The notes beneath the pieces are model-generated. The model saw only the letters and a program-made list of their open reading frames with translations, was not told where the DNA came from and ran no database searches. Shown in pieces: positions 26,343 to 34,384 of a DNA stretch of 59,939 nt. Where the stretch lies: the IMG/VR virus record IMGVR_UViG_3300050016_000385, positions 1-59,939 of that record, one strand, 5' to 3'. The stretch comes from a virus. Each line of letters starts with the position of its first letter. Position 1 is the stretch's first letter. The position numbers and the translations under genes were made by a program.

Positions 26343-29057
26343 TCACCGGCCCGGCCTCGCGCTCGATAGTGGCGTCGCATAAATGCACGCCCAGAACAGA
26401 TCGCCCCACTGTCCCGGCTTCTTGTCGTTGGTGATGCGGATGCGGAATTTCTCGTTCTGCATCCGGGCCGCGCAGGAGTAAGGCACGCCGGCGATGATCG
26501 GCTTCGGCAGCCGCTTCACCATCCCGACATTCGCTTTGGCGGTTCCGGCCAGCGGCGGCCCACCATCCTTGGGGTCTTTTCCTCGTAACGCTAAAACCTC
26601 GCAGCCCAGTTGCCCGTTGCCGTTCAGATTGACCTGCACTCCTCCGAGTTGGCTCGGCTTCAGCAGGTTGTCCTGCGGGCTGTCGTTGGGGCAGACGCTT
26701 TCGACCACCCAGTCGATGCCTTCCCCGTTGTCGTCGAAGACGTAAGGAATGACCGCGTTGACCTCTCCGTCCGGGTTCGAGGAAGCGTAAAGAATCTGCG
26801 ACTGCGTGGTGCCGGGGTCCATTGTCGCCGGCGGATTCACCAGCGGACGATAGGCGCGGATCGCCAGGTTCGCGGCGATGTCATCGACCGACCACTTGTA
26901 GCATTCCCCGGTCGCAATCTCTTTTCCGATGTAGGGCGAGAAGTGGATGGGCGGCGCGAAGTCGGGCGACTCCTCGTAGTTCACCTTGAGCACTTTGTTG
27001 GGGACCGTGCTCTGGCCGAGCGGCACGCCGATGCGAATCTCCTGGGTCTCGTCGTCGATCATCACCCAGATCGTCTGCGCCGCCGCCCAGTTGATCTGGC
27101 CCCAAGTGATCGGAACTTCTTTCGAGATACGGACGGGAAGCGTGCCTTGAAAAATATAAAGCCCGGAACGATGCACATAGGCCATGAAGCGGGTGCAGAC
27201 ATCGACCGCCCGCGGTCCGCAGGGGCCGGAGCCGTTCCATTGCGGCGCTGCGTCCCAGGTGTTCGGTTCCGTCGCCGAGGGAGCGAGTTGATAGCCGGAG
27301 CGTTCTTTCATCAGATAGACGATGCCCTGATACTCCCGCACCGCGACTCGACGCTCACCGTTATTTTGCGCGACCTGGACCAAGCCACTGTCTCCGTAGA
27401 CAGTCTCGGGATCGCCCTGCTCCGACACATACCAACCGCTCGGCAACGAATCCGGGGCGTAGATCATGCGGTCCAAGGTGGGTGAGTAATACACGTCGGA
27501 CACCGGAGGCACCTGGATATTCTGGAAATTGCCACTCACGTCGTTCAGCGTGGCTTTCAGGTAGGTGTCGTCGAAGTTGAAGAAGGCGCTGGTGGTGGTG
27601 TTGTCGTTGATCAGCGTCGAAGTCTCTTCGACGCCGTTCACCACGTCCGCGATGGTCACGCCGCCGGGAATCAAACTGAAGATGTTGGGGTTGTTGAGAT
27701 TGAAGGCGGCGGTCGGAATGTTCGGCTCGATCCAGAAGTACGGCCCCGCATTCGAGATGCCGTAGCCTGCGGTCTGGCTCAACTGCCCGGCGGGAGTGAA
27801 GGCGCAGATCCGCGCCTGCGTATTCGAAGGCCCGATGGGAAGATTCGCGACATAGAGCTGATAGCCGTTGGTCGGCGAGTTGTAGACGATGACCGAGGCC
27901 TGCGTCATGCCGGAGATGTAGCCATTCCGGTTCAAGAACAGCACGACCATGTAGCGCAGCCCGGCACAAATATTTCCCGCGGGCGCAACCAACGCCCCAT
28001 TCGACACCGGAGGCGCGGCCCCGGTTCCCGTGGTGTTGACGTTAGTCGGGGCGGCGAGCCCTGCCGGCGCGAGGTTCACCAGGGCGTAACTCGAAAGCGC
28101 CGGCGCCGGATTGCCAGTGGTCACGTCCGCCTCGTAAACGTTGTAGCCGATGGGCTTATAGGGAGCGGCCAGCGCCTGCACCCAGGCCGGAAGCACGGGC
28201 GCGGTGACCGTGAACTGATCGTTGAGTGTGGTGTTGGTGTATTTGTAGGCGAGAATCAGTTGCGCGTCGGTTTCGCCGACTCCATTCACCAGCGTGACCA
28301 TCAGGTACACGTCGCGGTTGGCAGCGAATGTTCCAGCGCCGGAGTTGCGGGCCACGGTTGGGATCGCGGGCTCGGGCAGAGCCTGCGCCATGATCGCAGT
28401 CTGCTCCTTCCAAGTCACTCCGCCATCTGCGACCGTGCCACCGGCGGTGAGGGGAAATACCGGCTGGTTCGCTCCACTGATTCCCGCCACCGTGCAGATG
28501 TAGGTGTGCCCGTTGCCTCCCACAGGCGCCGCCGGCGTCACTACTTCCCCGACGTTGTATGGAGTGGCGGCGAGCCAACCCATCCCCACGGGCTTCATGG
28601 AGAGCGGATCAAGGAAACCAGTCTGGAGGTTGAAGACGGCGGGTGCAGCCAAAGAGTTCACGAGGTTGCCGAAGGCCAGATAATCCTTCTGGTAGGCGGA
28701 GGCGACCTGCATACTGGCCCCGGCGGCCGGCGGCACCTGCGGGCTGGAGATCAGCTTCAGGACGCCCGAGCCCACGGGTTGTTCCTGATACAGATGCCCC
28801 AAACCACTAAAGGCCACCGGGATCTGCACGTCGGGGTTCCCGCTCAATTTGGAGCTAACCAATCCGGTCACGGCGCCGCCATCCGGCAGAACGAAGCCGA
28901 ACTGACTTTGGATGCCGTCGCGGGTGCGCACGCTGGTCAAATGAAAGCGCGAGTTCTTCGCCACGGCAAGAACGCCGAGAGGAAGATTGGTCGGGTCATC
29001 CTGCTCAACCAATGAACTCCAGCGCGTGATTTCGTGAGGCAGGCCGGCGAGATACAT
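26343..29057 (-). CDS. Tail structural protein, podovirus tail-hub/tubular-B-like candidate
   Basis: 904 residues. The N-terminus MYLAGLPHEITRWSSLVEQ, a repeated beta-strand pattern, and central text such as VVNGVEETSTLI, YQGIVYLMKERSGYQL and FMAYVHRSGLYIFQG resemble the beta-propeller-type tail proteins of short-tailed phages (tail tubular protein B or tail stabilisation class). The C-terminus (720-900) holds further beta structure. It is encoded between the small tail protein (29127) and the Hint protein. Assignment rests on repeat style and position, so the role is moderately supported. Confidence 0.6.
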   Translation of the reverse strand: MYLAGLPHEITRWSSLVEQDDPTNLPLGVLAVAKNSRFHLTSVRTRDGIQSQFGFVLPDGGAVTGLVSSKLSGNPDVQIPVAFSGLGHLYQEQPVGSGVLKLISSPQVPPAAGASMQVASAYQKDYLAFGNLVNSLAAPAVFNLQTGFLDPLSMKPVGMGWLAATPYNVGEVVTPAAPVGGNGHTYICTVAGISGANQPVFPLTAGGTVADGGVTWKEQTAIMAQALPEPAIPTVARNSGAGTFAANRDVYLMVTLVNGVGETDAQLILAYKYTNTTLNDQFTVTAPVLPAWVQALAAPYKPIGYNVYEADVTTGNPAPALSSYALVNLAPAGLAAPTNVNTTGTGAAPPVSNGALVAPAGNICAGLRYMVVLFLNRNGYISGMTQASVIVYNSPTNGYQLYVANLPIGPSNTQARICAFTPAGQLSQTAGYGISNAGPYFWIEPNIPTAAFNLNNPNIFSLIPGGVTIADVVNGVEETSTLINDNTTTSAFFNFDDTYLKATLNDVSGNFQNIQVPPVSDVYYSPTLDRMIYAPDSLPSGWYVSEQGDPETVYGDSGLVQVAQNNGERRVAVREYQGIVYLMKERSGYQLAPSATEPNTWDAAPQWNGSGPCGPRAVDVCTRFMAYVHRSGLYIFQGTLPVRISKEVPITWGQINWAAAQTIWVMIDDETQEIRIGVPLGQSTVPNKVLKVNYEESPDFAPPIHFSPYIGKEIATGECYKWSVDDIAANLAIRAYRPLVNPPATMDPGTTQSQILYASSNPDGEVNAVIPYVFDDNGEGIDWVVESVCPNDSPQDNLLKPSQLGGVQVNLNGNGQLGCEVLALRGKDPKDGGPPLAGTAKANVGMVKRLPKPIIAGVPYSCAARMQNEKFRIRITNDKKPGQWGDLFWACIYATPLSSARPGR

Positions 29058-29083
29058 GACAGGGAAAGGAAAAGAGGAGAGGA

Positions 29084-29111
29084 CTCGCGGAGCCAGGTTC
29101 GACTCCGCGAG
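29084..29111 (-). terminator. 9-bp perfect hairpin, possible attenuator/terminator
   Basis: CTCGCGGAG (29084-29092) pairs with CTCCGCGAG (29103-29111) around a 10-nt loop in the gap between the 122-aa gene and the large tail gene. In the leftward transcript it is followed by a pyrimidine-rich run (TCCTCTCCTCTTTTCC). It could trim transcription between the two genes. The run is interrupted by C, so termination may be partial. Confidence 0.45.
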
Positions 29112-29126
29112 CGAAGCAACGGCTGA

Positions 29127-29495
29127 CTATTTGAAGTCCGCGCCCCAGGCTTCGATGAAGAAGTTCAGTTCGGCGGCCAGCGCCGCTGGATACGCTCCCG
29201 CAGCCAACTCCACCCCCTCGGAACTGAAAACTTTAAGGATGGGATGCAAGGCGTCGGCTCCGGGCACGATCTGGCAGTTGTAACCGGCGGGTAGATTCGT
29301 GATGGACACGAACTTCGGCCCTTGGTAGCCCCAGTACTGATCGGGATCGTAATTGCCGGTCGCCCCGTTGAGGTTTAAGACTTCGGGCGCTACGCCGGCG
29401 GCCTGCCCGTAGTTCCCGCTCAGATCCACGTTGTAGCGCACCTTCTTTTGCTTCCAGACGTTGGCCGCCTGGACGATGGTGAGTTGGTTTGGCAT
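29127..29495 (-). CDS. Small tail or neck structural protein candidate
   Basis: 122 residues with AAGGAG 9 nt before ATG 29495. It is beta-rich with balanced composition, an opening MPNQLTIVQAANVWKQKKVR and a C-terminal helix ending EAWGADFK. It lies between the head-tail adaptor and the 904-aa tail protein in a one-way operon, which is the usual place for neck, stopper or minor tail proteins. No family recognised. Confidence 0.6.
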   Translation of the reverse strand: MPNQLTIVQAANVWKQKKVRYNVDLSGNYGQAAGVAPEVLNLNGATGNYDPDQYWGYQGPKFVSITNLPAGYNCQIVPGADALHPILKVFSSEGVELAAGAYPAALAAELNFFIEAWGADFK

Positions 29496-29508
29496 AAGTA
29501 ATAGCTCC

Positions 29509-30210
29509 TTAACTTCCTGAAAAAGTTGGAATCGTGCCGCCGCTCCCGCAAGAGGATCGGCGACTCATACGCCCCAGCCGCCGCGACTTGCCCTGATTGG
29601 CTTTGGTCATGGCGATGGCTAAATCGTCGTAGGCTTCGTCGGCATCGTTGCCGTATTGGGTCACCCAGTCCGGGATTCTCCGGGCCTTGGCGGCTTCGCA
29701 GGCGATCTTCGAGGCCAGGCAGCGGTTGGCGGCAAGCGAAATTTGTATCTGGCTTTCCTGCGAGGTGAGCGGGTCGAAAAGAAATTCTCCCGTGACTTCC
29801 AGATCGAGCGCGGCGGAATAATTCGCCAGCTTGATTGAGTAGCGCAGCCAGGCCCAGGAATCGAGATAGTCGGCTCCATCGGGAATCGTGTTCGGCACGT
29901 CGAGAAAAGCCGCCTCTTGCCAGTAGGTTGGGTCTTGCCCTGGGAGTTTCCAGCGGATCATGCGGGGTGCAACGATCATCGCAAGCGGCTGGCCGTTAGC
30001 CTGATATTGATCGAGGTTCGGCAGTCCGGCGGGGACGGCGGGAAGCACAAGAATCTCTTCCGTGTTATCCCAGCCCACCAGACGGAGCTTGCCGAAAAGC
30101 CATTCATAGGTGTCCTGGGCGAAGCCGGTCACGTACTCCGGGGTGACGTAAGTCCCGTCGGGGTCATCGTGCTTCGCCTGGACGCGCTTGGTGATGTCAG
30201 AGAGTTGCAG
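29509..30210 (-). CDS. Head-tail adaptor candidate, apparent CTG start
   Basis: 233 residues if read from CTG 30210. The family-like N-terminus LQLSDITKRVQAKHDDPDG lies upstream of the first GTG (30132), and there is no in-frame ATG, GTG or TTG before the upstream stop at 30,240. AGGAAGAGGAAT sits 6-14 nt before the CTG, inside the end of the upstream gene, so CTG initiation is likely. The opening and the following helices (YVTPEYVTGFAQDTYEWL) resemble phage head-tail connector proteins that cap the portal. The C-terminus is Arg/Ser-rich. If the start is GTG 30132 the protein is 207 residues and loses the conserved opening. Confidence 0.65.
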   Translation of the reverse strand: MQLSDITKRVQAKHDDPDGTYVTPEYVTGFAQDTYEWLFGKLRLVGWDNTEEILVLPAVPAGLPNLDQYQANGQPLAMIVAPRMIRWKLPGQDPTYWQEAAFLDVPNTIPDGADYLDSWAWLRYSIKLANYSAALDLEVTGEFLFDPLTSQESQIQISLAANRCLASKIACEAAKARRIPDWVTQYGNDADEAYDDLAIAMTKANQGKSRRLGRMSRRSSCGSGGTIPTFSGS

Positions 30211-30214
30211 AGAG

Positions 30215-31264
30215 TTATTCCTCTTCCTTCGCTTCTTTCAGTGCCTTGGCGCGGGCCGCCCTCACCTTTTTGCGCCGCGTTTCTTCGGTTCCAACTTCTC
30301 CCCACTGTTCAGCGGTGAGCTTCTCCATCTTGGCGTGGTCGATCTTGATGAAGGAATCCATGTAGGCCTTGAAGGGGTCGATGATGTTGCCGCAGTGCTC
30401 GCAGTGATAGGCGTTGGCCTTTACGATTTGTCCGCAGGCTGAGCAGTTGTCTTCCGAGAGGCCCTGCTTGATGCGCGAACTCACCACTCCGAACGGGGTG
30501 ACGGGGATGATGCCTTCCGACACCAGTACGTCGGCCATCAGGTGATGGTTGTTGGTGACCTGGTGGCGGTACTTCTCGACCCGATACCAGCCTTCGGCTT
30601 CTTCCACGCGCTTGAAGAAAATATCGTTGCGGCGCTCGCGGTGCTGCTTGATCATCTTGTGCAGGTCGGCCCGGACCGGCGTCTGAATCACCGAGGGAAT
30701 TTCCCGCTGTTCTTCGTCGTACATCACGCCATGTTTTTCGGTGACGGTGGGGTTGCCCTGGGCGTCGTAGGTTTCCACTTCCTTGATTTTGTCGGGATGC
30801 TGGCCGCCTTCGTAGATGATGACGCCGCAGCCCATGTTGTCTTTGTTCAGGAACTCGCGGACGAATTGCCCGGCCTGCATGATGGGCGTGATGGCGGAGA
30901 AACTCCACGAGCCTTCGTCGTCCGACATCAGCGTGCGCTCGGTGCGCCAGGAGCGGACGTGGTAGTAGGCGTAGGGCATTCCGGGATGGCAGGCGGGAAC
31001 CTGCAAGCCGCGCAACAGAGGCATTCCACTGGTAAAGGAAAGCTCCCAAGGCAGCAGATTAATGACAGTCGCGTGGGGCGGCGGGGAAGACATCATCTGG
31101 CGGCGCAGATCGTCGAGCCGCTTGAGCGAGAGGGGATCAAGATAGGTAACCCTGCGCTTGGCTTTGCCTTCGATGGCGGTCGCAATTTCAGGGAAAGCTT
31201 GCGCGAAGGTGTTCGGACTCGCGGGCGGTCCTTGATAGGGAACGACGGGTGTGTTGGCGGGCAT
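30215..31264 (-). CDS. Virion-associated protein with C-terminal zinc ribbon
   Basis: 349 residues from ATG 31264, preceded by AGGAG. The body (40-260) is mixed alpha/beta with PHATVINLLPWELSF, SWRTERTLMSDDEG and GCGVIIYEGG. A four-Cys zinc ribbon follows (Cys274, 277, 288, 291: CSACG then CEHCG), and the end is Lys/Arg/Ala/Glu-rich and helical. It lies between capsid-side genes and the adaptor. No specific family recognised; its length and context fit a neck or internal structural protein. Confidence 0.6.
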   Translation of the reverse strand: MPANTPVVPYQGPPASPNTFAQAFPEIATAIEGKAKRRVTYLDPLSLKRLDDLRRQMMSSPPPHATVINLLPWELSFTSGMPLLRGLQVPACHPGMPYAYYHVRSWRTERTLMSDDEGSWSFSAITPIMQAGQFVREFLNKDNMGCGVIIYEGGQHPDKIKEVETYDAQGNPTVTEKHGVMYDEEQREIPSVIQTPVRADLHKMIKQHRERRNDIFFKRVEEAEGWYRVEKYRHQVTNNHHLMADVLVSEGIIPVTPFGVVSSRIKQGLSEDNCSACGQIVKANAYHCEHCGNIIDPFKAYMDSFIKIDHAKMEKLTAEQWGEVGTEETRRKKVRAARAKALKEAKEEE

Positions 31265-31334
31265 GGCTGGTTTGTTCTCCTGGCCGCGCTGAGGCGGCGG
31301 GTTCGTAAGTTGAGGTTGTGAGTTGGTTCGGCGC

Positions 31335-31502
31335 TTAGGCCGCAACGTCAGGGATGTAGTTCCACGGTGGGCCACTTAGATCGGCCCCTTGCCGCTTCAA
31401 TTCAGCTTTGGCGTGCGGGTAGCAGAACGGTTCGTACTCGCCGTTCACACTGACCACGCATTCGCGCTCTTGGCGGCACACTTTACAGAGATCGAAGTTC
31501 AT
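31335..31502 (-). CDS. 55-aa zinc-finger-like microprotein
   Basis: Reads 55 codons from ATG 31502 to TAA 31335. Visible pattern: CKVC at residues 6-9, a further Cys at 15, and CYPH at 27-30, giving a plausible Cys/His zinc site; the C-terminus is a Pro/Trp tail. GC-biased third positions match the neighbours. There is no clear ribosome site, and a run of ten G (31,510-31,519) lies just upstream. Unknown function. Confidence 0.5.
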   Translation of the reverse strand: MNFDLCKVCRQERECVVSVNGEYEPFCYPHAKAELKRQGADLSGPPWNYIPDVAA

Positions 31503-31550
31503 ATTCTTTGGGGGGGGGGCGCTTAGGCCGGGGACTCGTTGACTGGGTGC

Positions 31551-31559
31551 TGTTAAAAT
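31551..31559 (+). promoter_or_regulatory. Extended -10 promoter element for plus-strand island
   Basis: TGTTAAAAT has the TG-N-TAAAAT form of an extended -10 box (5/6 to TATAAT). It ends 6 nt before ATG 31566, so a start site at the usual distance would fall on or next to the ATG and give a leaderless mRNA. No Shine-Dalgarno precedes that ATG, which fits. No -35 at standard spacing is evident. Confidence 0.4.
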
Positions 31560-31565
31560 CGTGTG

Positions 31566-31847
31566 ATGGCGAAGGCGGAACTAGAAATACCGTGGGTCGA
31601 GATTGAGTCCATCGTGAAAACGGCTGCCGAAAAACTAACGACGGCAATGAACGATGCCACCGCTTCTGCGAACAAAACTCCGATTCAGGATGCCGTCCTA
31701 CGGATATTAGCCAACGCCTGCAATCACGTTGCTGATGCTATTTCCGGCGAAGTGCGAGGCTCGATCAAAGATGAACTCAAAGCTGCAACCCGAAAAACCG
31801 TCATTGCCATATTGGACGACTTCGTTAATAATCGATTGAAAATCTAA
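31566..31847 (+). CDS. Hypothetical helical protein, plus-strand moron-like
   Basis: 93 residues from ATG 31566 (a GTG one codon upstream adds one residue). All-helical, with Ala/Asn/Lys/Ile-rich segments and no Cys. It is the first of two genes on the plus strand within the minus-strand late block. The sequence is less GC-rich than its neighbours, consistent with separate acquisition. No family recognised. Confidence 0.6.
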   Translation: MAKAELEIPWVEIESIVKTAAEKLTTAMNDATASANKTPIQDAVLRILANACNHVADAISGEVRGSIKDELKAATRKTVIAILDDFVNNRLKI

Positions 31848-31866
31848 CCTTCTCAACGAGGCTGTG

Positions 31867-32223
31867 ATGGACCGTCGCAAATTCCTATCGGCTCTGATCG
31901 GTGGCGTTGCGGCTGCCGCTGCGGTGCGGGAGTGTCCGTTCCGAGCGTTCAGCTTTCCGAAGGAGATCAAATATCCCGACTTTGGCGGTCAAACCTTGTT
32001 TGCCGACTACGACAAGAATGGAAACCTAACCAACTGGATCTGGGAATACGACCCCGAGAGCGGCTTCGCCAAACTCCACGACTCTAGCTTTTACGATCCC
32101 ACCGGGTCATTCATGGGACTCTCGCGCCACCCTTTCGTCTCTGGATTCTCGAAGCTCATCGAGCTCAACGAACCCGCGCAGGCAGGCATGAAAGCCGGAG
32201 ACATCGTCCTCACCGATCTCTAG
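31867..32223 (+). CDS. Twin-arginine-signal exported protein, plus-strand moron-like
   Basis: 118 residues from ATG 31867. MDRRKFLSALIGGVAAAAAV is a Tat-type signal: RRKFL followed by a short hydrophobic core. The mature part has DFGGQTLFADYDKNGNL and a C-terminal NEPAQAGMKAGDIVLTDL, which resembles the glycine-aspartate strand of a PDZ-like fold but is too short to be sure. Export of a folded protein by a phage gene is unusual. The stop overlaps the convergent minus-strand stop by 4 nt (32,220-32,223). Confidence 0.6.
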   Translation: MDRRKFLSALIGGVAAAAAVRECPFRAFSFPKEIKYPDFGGQTLFADYDKNGNLTNWIWEYDPESGFAKLHDSSFYDPTGSFMGLSRHPFVSGFSKLIELNEPAQAGMKAGDIVLTDL

Positions 32224-32978
32224 GCGTGATACTGACTGCGAATTCCGATCTTCTCCTGCAACTGGTTCATCACCCGCCGCGCCCCGAGCGACAACCTGTT
32301 TCCGCAGACGGTGACCGGGCTGTCCTGCACCTGCGCATCGAGACGCGCGACTAAAGCCCGTTGTTTCTCGGCGGCGACGTTCGCTTCCGCGTCGATCATC
32401 TGCTGCAACCTGACGGCGGCAGACATCGGTCGCCGGTCGATGTCACGGAAGTTCGTTTGAATCGCCTGCTTCACGTCCGAGATCGAGGGCAAGTAGGGGC
32501 TCGGTCCGGCGACGATTTCATAATCTCCGTAGCGCGGGTAAGGCCCGAGCGCGGATTTGCCTTCCCAGTGGTACATATTCCAGTCGGCGGGCGATCCCCA
32601 AGTAGCTGCCGGTTGCCACTTCTCGACGATCCAGCCCGTGAGCCCGTACTTCGGTCGGTCGATGAAGCCTCGAATCATGTGCTCTGGGGAAACCTTCATC
32701 ACTCCGCCCAGATACTCCATAATCTCCGGTACGGGGCGGCCTTTCGTGGCCATCTTCATCGCGGCGGAGATTCCCAAGCTGCCGCGTTCGTCAGTCGTTA
32801 GATTCTCCGCCCAGATGGCCCACTCTCCGGCACAGCGGATAGTTCTGAAGTCAGCGCGCGCGACGCGGAACAAGGGTTCGCCGAACGGATTGACACCGCC
32901 GGTGCGCAGCAGATGCGATTTGAGCGAGCGCGGAACGAAGGGCATTCCCGCGCGGAGGCCGGTGCGGCGGAATCTCAT
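32220..32978 (-). CDS. Hypothetical virion-region protein, 252 aa
   Basis: Start at ATG 32978 fits the ATGA overlap with the upstream gene; the frame extends further upstream without coding character. Basic N-terminus (1-25), then a mixed region with GEWAIWAENLTTDERGSLGI and PHVMIRGFIDRP-like segments, Trp/Tyr-rich around 120-160, and a helical C-terminus (175-252) with AAVRLQQMIDAEANVAAEKQ. No family recognised. It lies downstream of the capsid, GroES and zinc-protein genes. Confidence 0.6.
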   Translation of the reverse strand: MRFRRTGLRAGMPFVPRSLKSHLLRTGGVNPFGEPLFRVARADFRTIRCAGEWAIWAENLTTDERGSLGISAAMKMATKGRPVPEIMEYLGGVMKVSPEHMIRGFIDRPKYGLTGWIVEKWQPAATWGSPADWNMYHWEGKSALGPYPRYGDYEIVAGPSPYLPSISDVKQAIQTNFRDIDRRPMSAAVRLQQMIDAEANVAAEKQRALVARLDAQVQDSPVTVCGNRLSLGARRVMNQLQEKIGIRSQYHA

Positions 32979-33151
32979 CGGGTAAACTCGGGAATACGAA
33001 TCGTTCGCTCGGCGTAGCCCGGCCGAAAGTGCGAAAGAAAATAATCCACCAGCCCGCTGCCATACTCCCGCCCTTCGTCCGAGAATTCTGGGTGGCAGTG
33101 AGCACTGCGCTGCACGAGCATGGGAAGCGGGATTGCGGCGAGGTTGCTCAT
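32975..33151 (-). CDS. 58-aa hypothetical protein
   Basis: ATG 33151 follows AAGGTG. The protein has a short hydrophobic N-terminus (MSNLAAIPLPMLVQ), one Cys-His pair, and a C-terminal SGLVDYFLSHFRPGYAERTI. It is joined to the downstream gene by ATGA. Nothing identifies a function. Confidence 0.5.
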   Translation of the reverse strand: MSNLAAIPLPMLVQRSAHCHPEFSDEGREYGSGLVDYFLSHFRPGYAERTIRIPEFTR

Positions 33152-33159
33152 GCGGCACC

Positions 33160-33321
33160 TTAGAACCAGCGCATATCTTTCTGGCTGACGGAAATTGTTT
33201 TGGCGCAGATGCAGCACTGAAACATCACGGCCTTGTCGCCCGTTCCGGCGGTGAGTGCTCCCAGCGGTTCCATGGAGTGACGAAACAAAAACCAGCAGCG
33301 AAGCTCACGAAACCAGCTCAT
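33160..33321 (-). CDS. 53-aa Cys-containing microprotein
   Basis: ATG 33321 overlaps the TGA of the upstream 71-aa gene (ATGA), and the stop lies 8 nt before the next start. It has an aromatic-rich N-terminus (MSWFRELRCWFLFRH), then Cys-Cys-x-x-Cys near residues 36-39. The tight packing on both sides and reading-frame continuity support it. Possibly a small metal-binding accessory. Function unknown. Confidence 0.5.
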   Translation of the reverse strand: MSWFRELRCWFLFRHSMEPLGALTAGTGDKAVMFQCCICAKTISVSQKDMRWF

Positions 33322-33533
33322 CCCAGCTTGCCGCAAGTATGCGGGATTCCATTCAGATGGGGATTACAGCAGGCATTGCACTGTTCTTCTGGAGTTGCCC
33401 ACCGCATCTTTCCGTCGTGAGGTACGTCTGTGTCTTGACACACCGAACAAGTTCCCGGATCGTCGCCGGTACGGTACGAATAGTCGCAGCAGCAATCACA
33501 GACCACCATTCGAGATGCAGCTACGTGGCTCAC
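33318..33533 (-). CDS. 71-aa zinc-binding Cys-rich protein
   Basis: Eight or more Cys in pairs: CDCCC near residues 12-16, CSVC at 29-32, CNACC near 52-56 and a terminal HTC, enough for two zinc sites. It starts at GTG 33533 (GTGA overlap with the GroES-like gene) or at the internal ATG 33509. It probably folds as a rubredoxin- or treble-clef-like knuckle. Role unknown. Confidence 0.6.
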   Translation of the reverse strand: MSHVAASRMVVCDCCCDYSYRTGDDPGTCSVCQDTDVPHDGKMRWATPEEQCNACCNPHLNGIPHTCGKLG

Positions 33534-34093
33534 CCCACCTGCGCCGCGGTAACCGGCGGCTTCGCGTTCGCCTCTATAATGGCCGCTTGTTCTTTCGTGG
33601 CGACGATCCCCAACACTTCATCTTCGTGCAGAATCAGTTGTGGCTCGTCGTTGATCGCGCCCAGCGGAGCTTCGGAGCCGGCATACTTGCCGAACAGGAC
33701 GACGCACCCGACGGGGATGCGCAAGGGAATCAAGCGGCCTTCTTCGGTAATCCGCCCCTGTCCGCAACTGAGGACGACTCCGGCGTTCGGCTGGTCGCGG
33801 TCGGTCTCGCGCAGGAAGATTCCATGCTTCGAGTATTCGGCCTCGGGAACTCGGCGGACCAGCAAACGGTCTCCGATGGCAATGAACGTGGTGCCTTCGC
33901 GCAGGGCGTTGGTCCCCGGCTCGAAGATTTCGCGGGTGATGGCGAGGGCTTCTTCTTCAGTGACGCGCTTGCGCTCGAAAGCGTGCGGGAAGGCAAGGTT
34001 TTTCGCCAACGGTTGCTCGGCGGCTGGAAGGTCGGAGGTTTTCTCCAGCGCCAGCTCGACGGATGTCTTGGTGCGTTCTGCGGTTTCGTTCAT
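33530..34093 (-). CDS. GroES/Cpn10-like co-chaperonin
   Basis: 187 residues. The Cpn10 fold spans about 71-165: AIGDRLLVRRV, a mobile-loop region at 87-103 carrying the hydrophobic tripeptide (HGIFLRET), GVVLSCGQGR, PVGCVVLFGKYAG and ILHEDEVLGIVA. An extra 65-residue helical N-terminus is not found in bacterial GroES (about 97 residues). Phage co-chaperonins such as T4 gp31 replace GroES so that host GroEL can fold the capsid protein. Here the gene lies two genes after the probable capsid gene, supporting that job. Confidence 0.85.
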   Translation of the reverse strand: MNETAERTKTSVELALEKTSDLPAAEQPLAKNLAFPHAFERKRVTEEEALAITREIFEPGTNALREGTTFIAIGDRLLVRRVPEAEYSKHGIFLRETDRDQPNAGVVLSCGQGRITEEGRLIPLRIPVGCVVLFGKYAGSEAPLGAINDEPQLILHEDEVLGIVATKEQAAIIEANAKPPVTAAQVG

Positions 34094-34308
34094 GACGGTC
34101 TCTCGATCTTGTGTGGACTGAATTTACTTTCCGCTGCCATGCGCTCCTGCTCTTTCTGCGCGTTCTCCACTTCCTGCGTGGTGCGGTACTGCACGCACTG
34201 CAAGAGGATGTTCGCCAGCATCACCTGCGAGTTCAGCGGCAACTCGGCAATCTCTTTGTCGAGTTTCTTGGCGATGCCCATGATCAGGGCTGGGTCGGGA
34301 GAATTCAT
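34090..34308 (-). CDS. 72-aa helical hypothetical protein
   Basis: Two predicted helices (residues 8-50) with Gln/Glu-rich sequence and a basic C-terminus (SPHKIERPS). Lies between the capsid terminator and the GroES-like gene, coupled to the latter by ATGA. It could be a partner of either. No family recognised. Confidence 0.6.
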   Translation of the reverse strand: MNSPDPALIMGIAKKLDKEIAELPLNSQVMLANILLQCVQYRTTQEVENAQKEQERMAAESKFSPHKIERPS

Positions 34309-34326
34309 AGTCGGTTTCGCTTTCTG

Positions 34327-34365
34327 AAAAACGATGTGGGCCAGCCGCTGAGGGCCAGCCCCATC
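34327..34365 (-). terminator. Rho-independent terminator behind capsid gene
   Basis: In the leftward transcript, GAUGGGGCUGGCC pairs with GGCUGGCCCACAUC with one bulged A and a six-base loop, followed at once by GUUUUU (plus-strand A run 34,327-34,331). It lies 20 nt after the stop of the probable capsid gene and would insulate high capsid expression from the genes downstream. Confidence 0.75.
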
Positions 34366-34384
34366 TTCAGTTTAACTCACAGGC

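Noticed and set aside
29095-29111. GGTTCGACTCC looked like a tRNA T-arm
   Set aside because: The stem fails after two pairs and no acceptor, anticodon or D arm surrounds it; it is part of a simple hairpin.
31510-31519. Run of ten G bases
   Set aside because: Might be a phase-variable tract, but it lies between genes and could be a homopolymer sequencing artefact; no gene frame depends on it.
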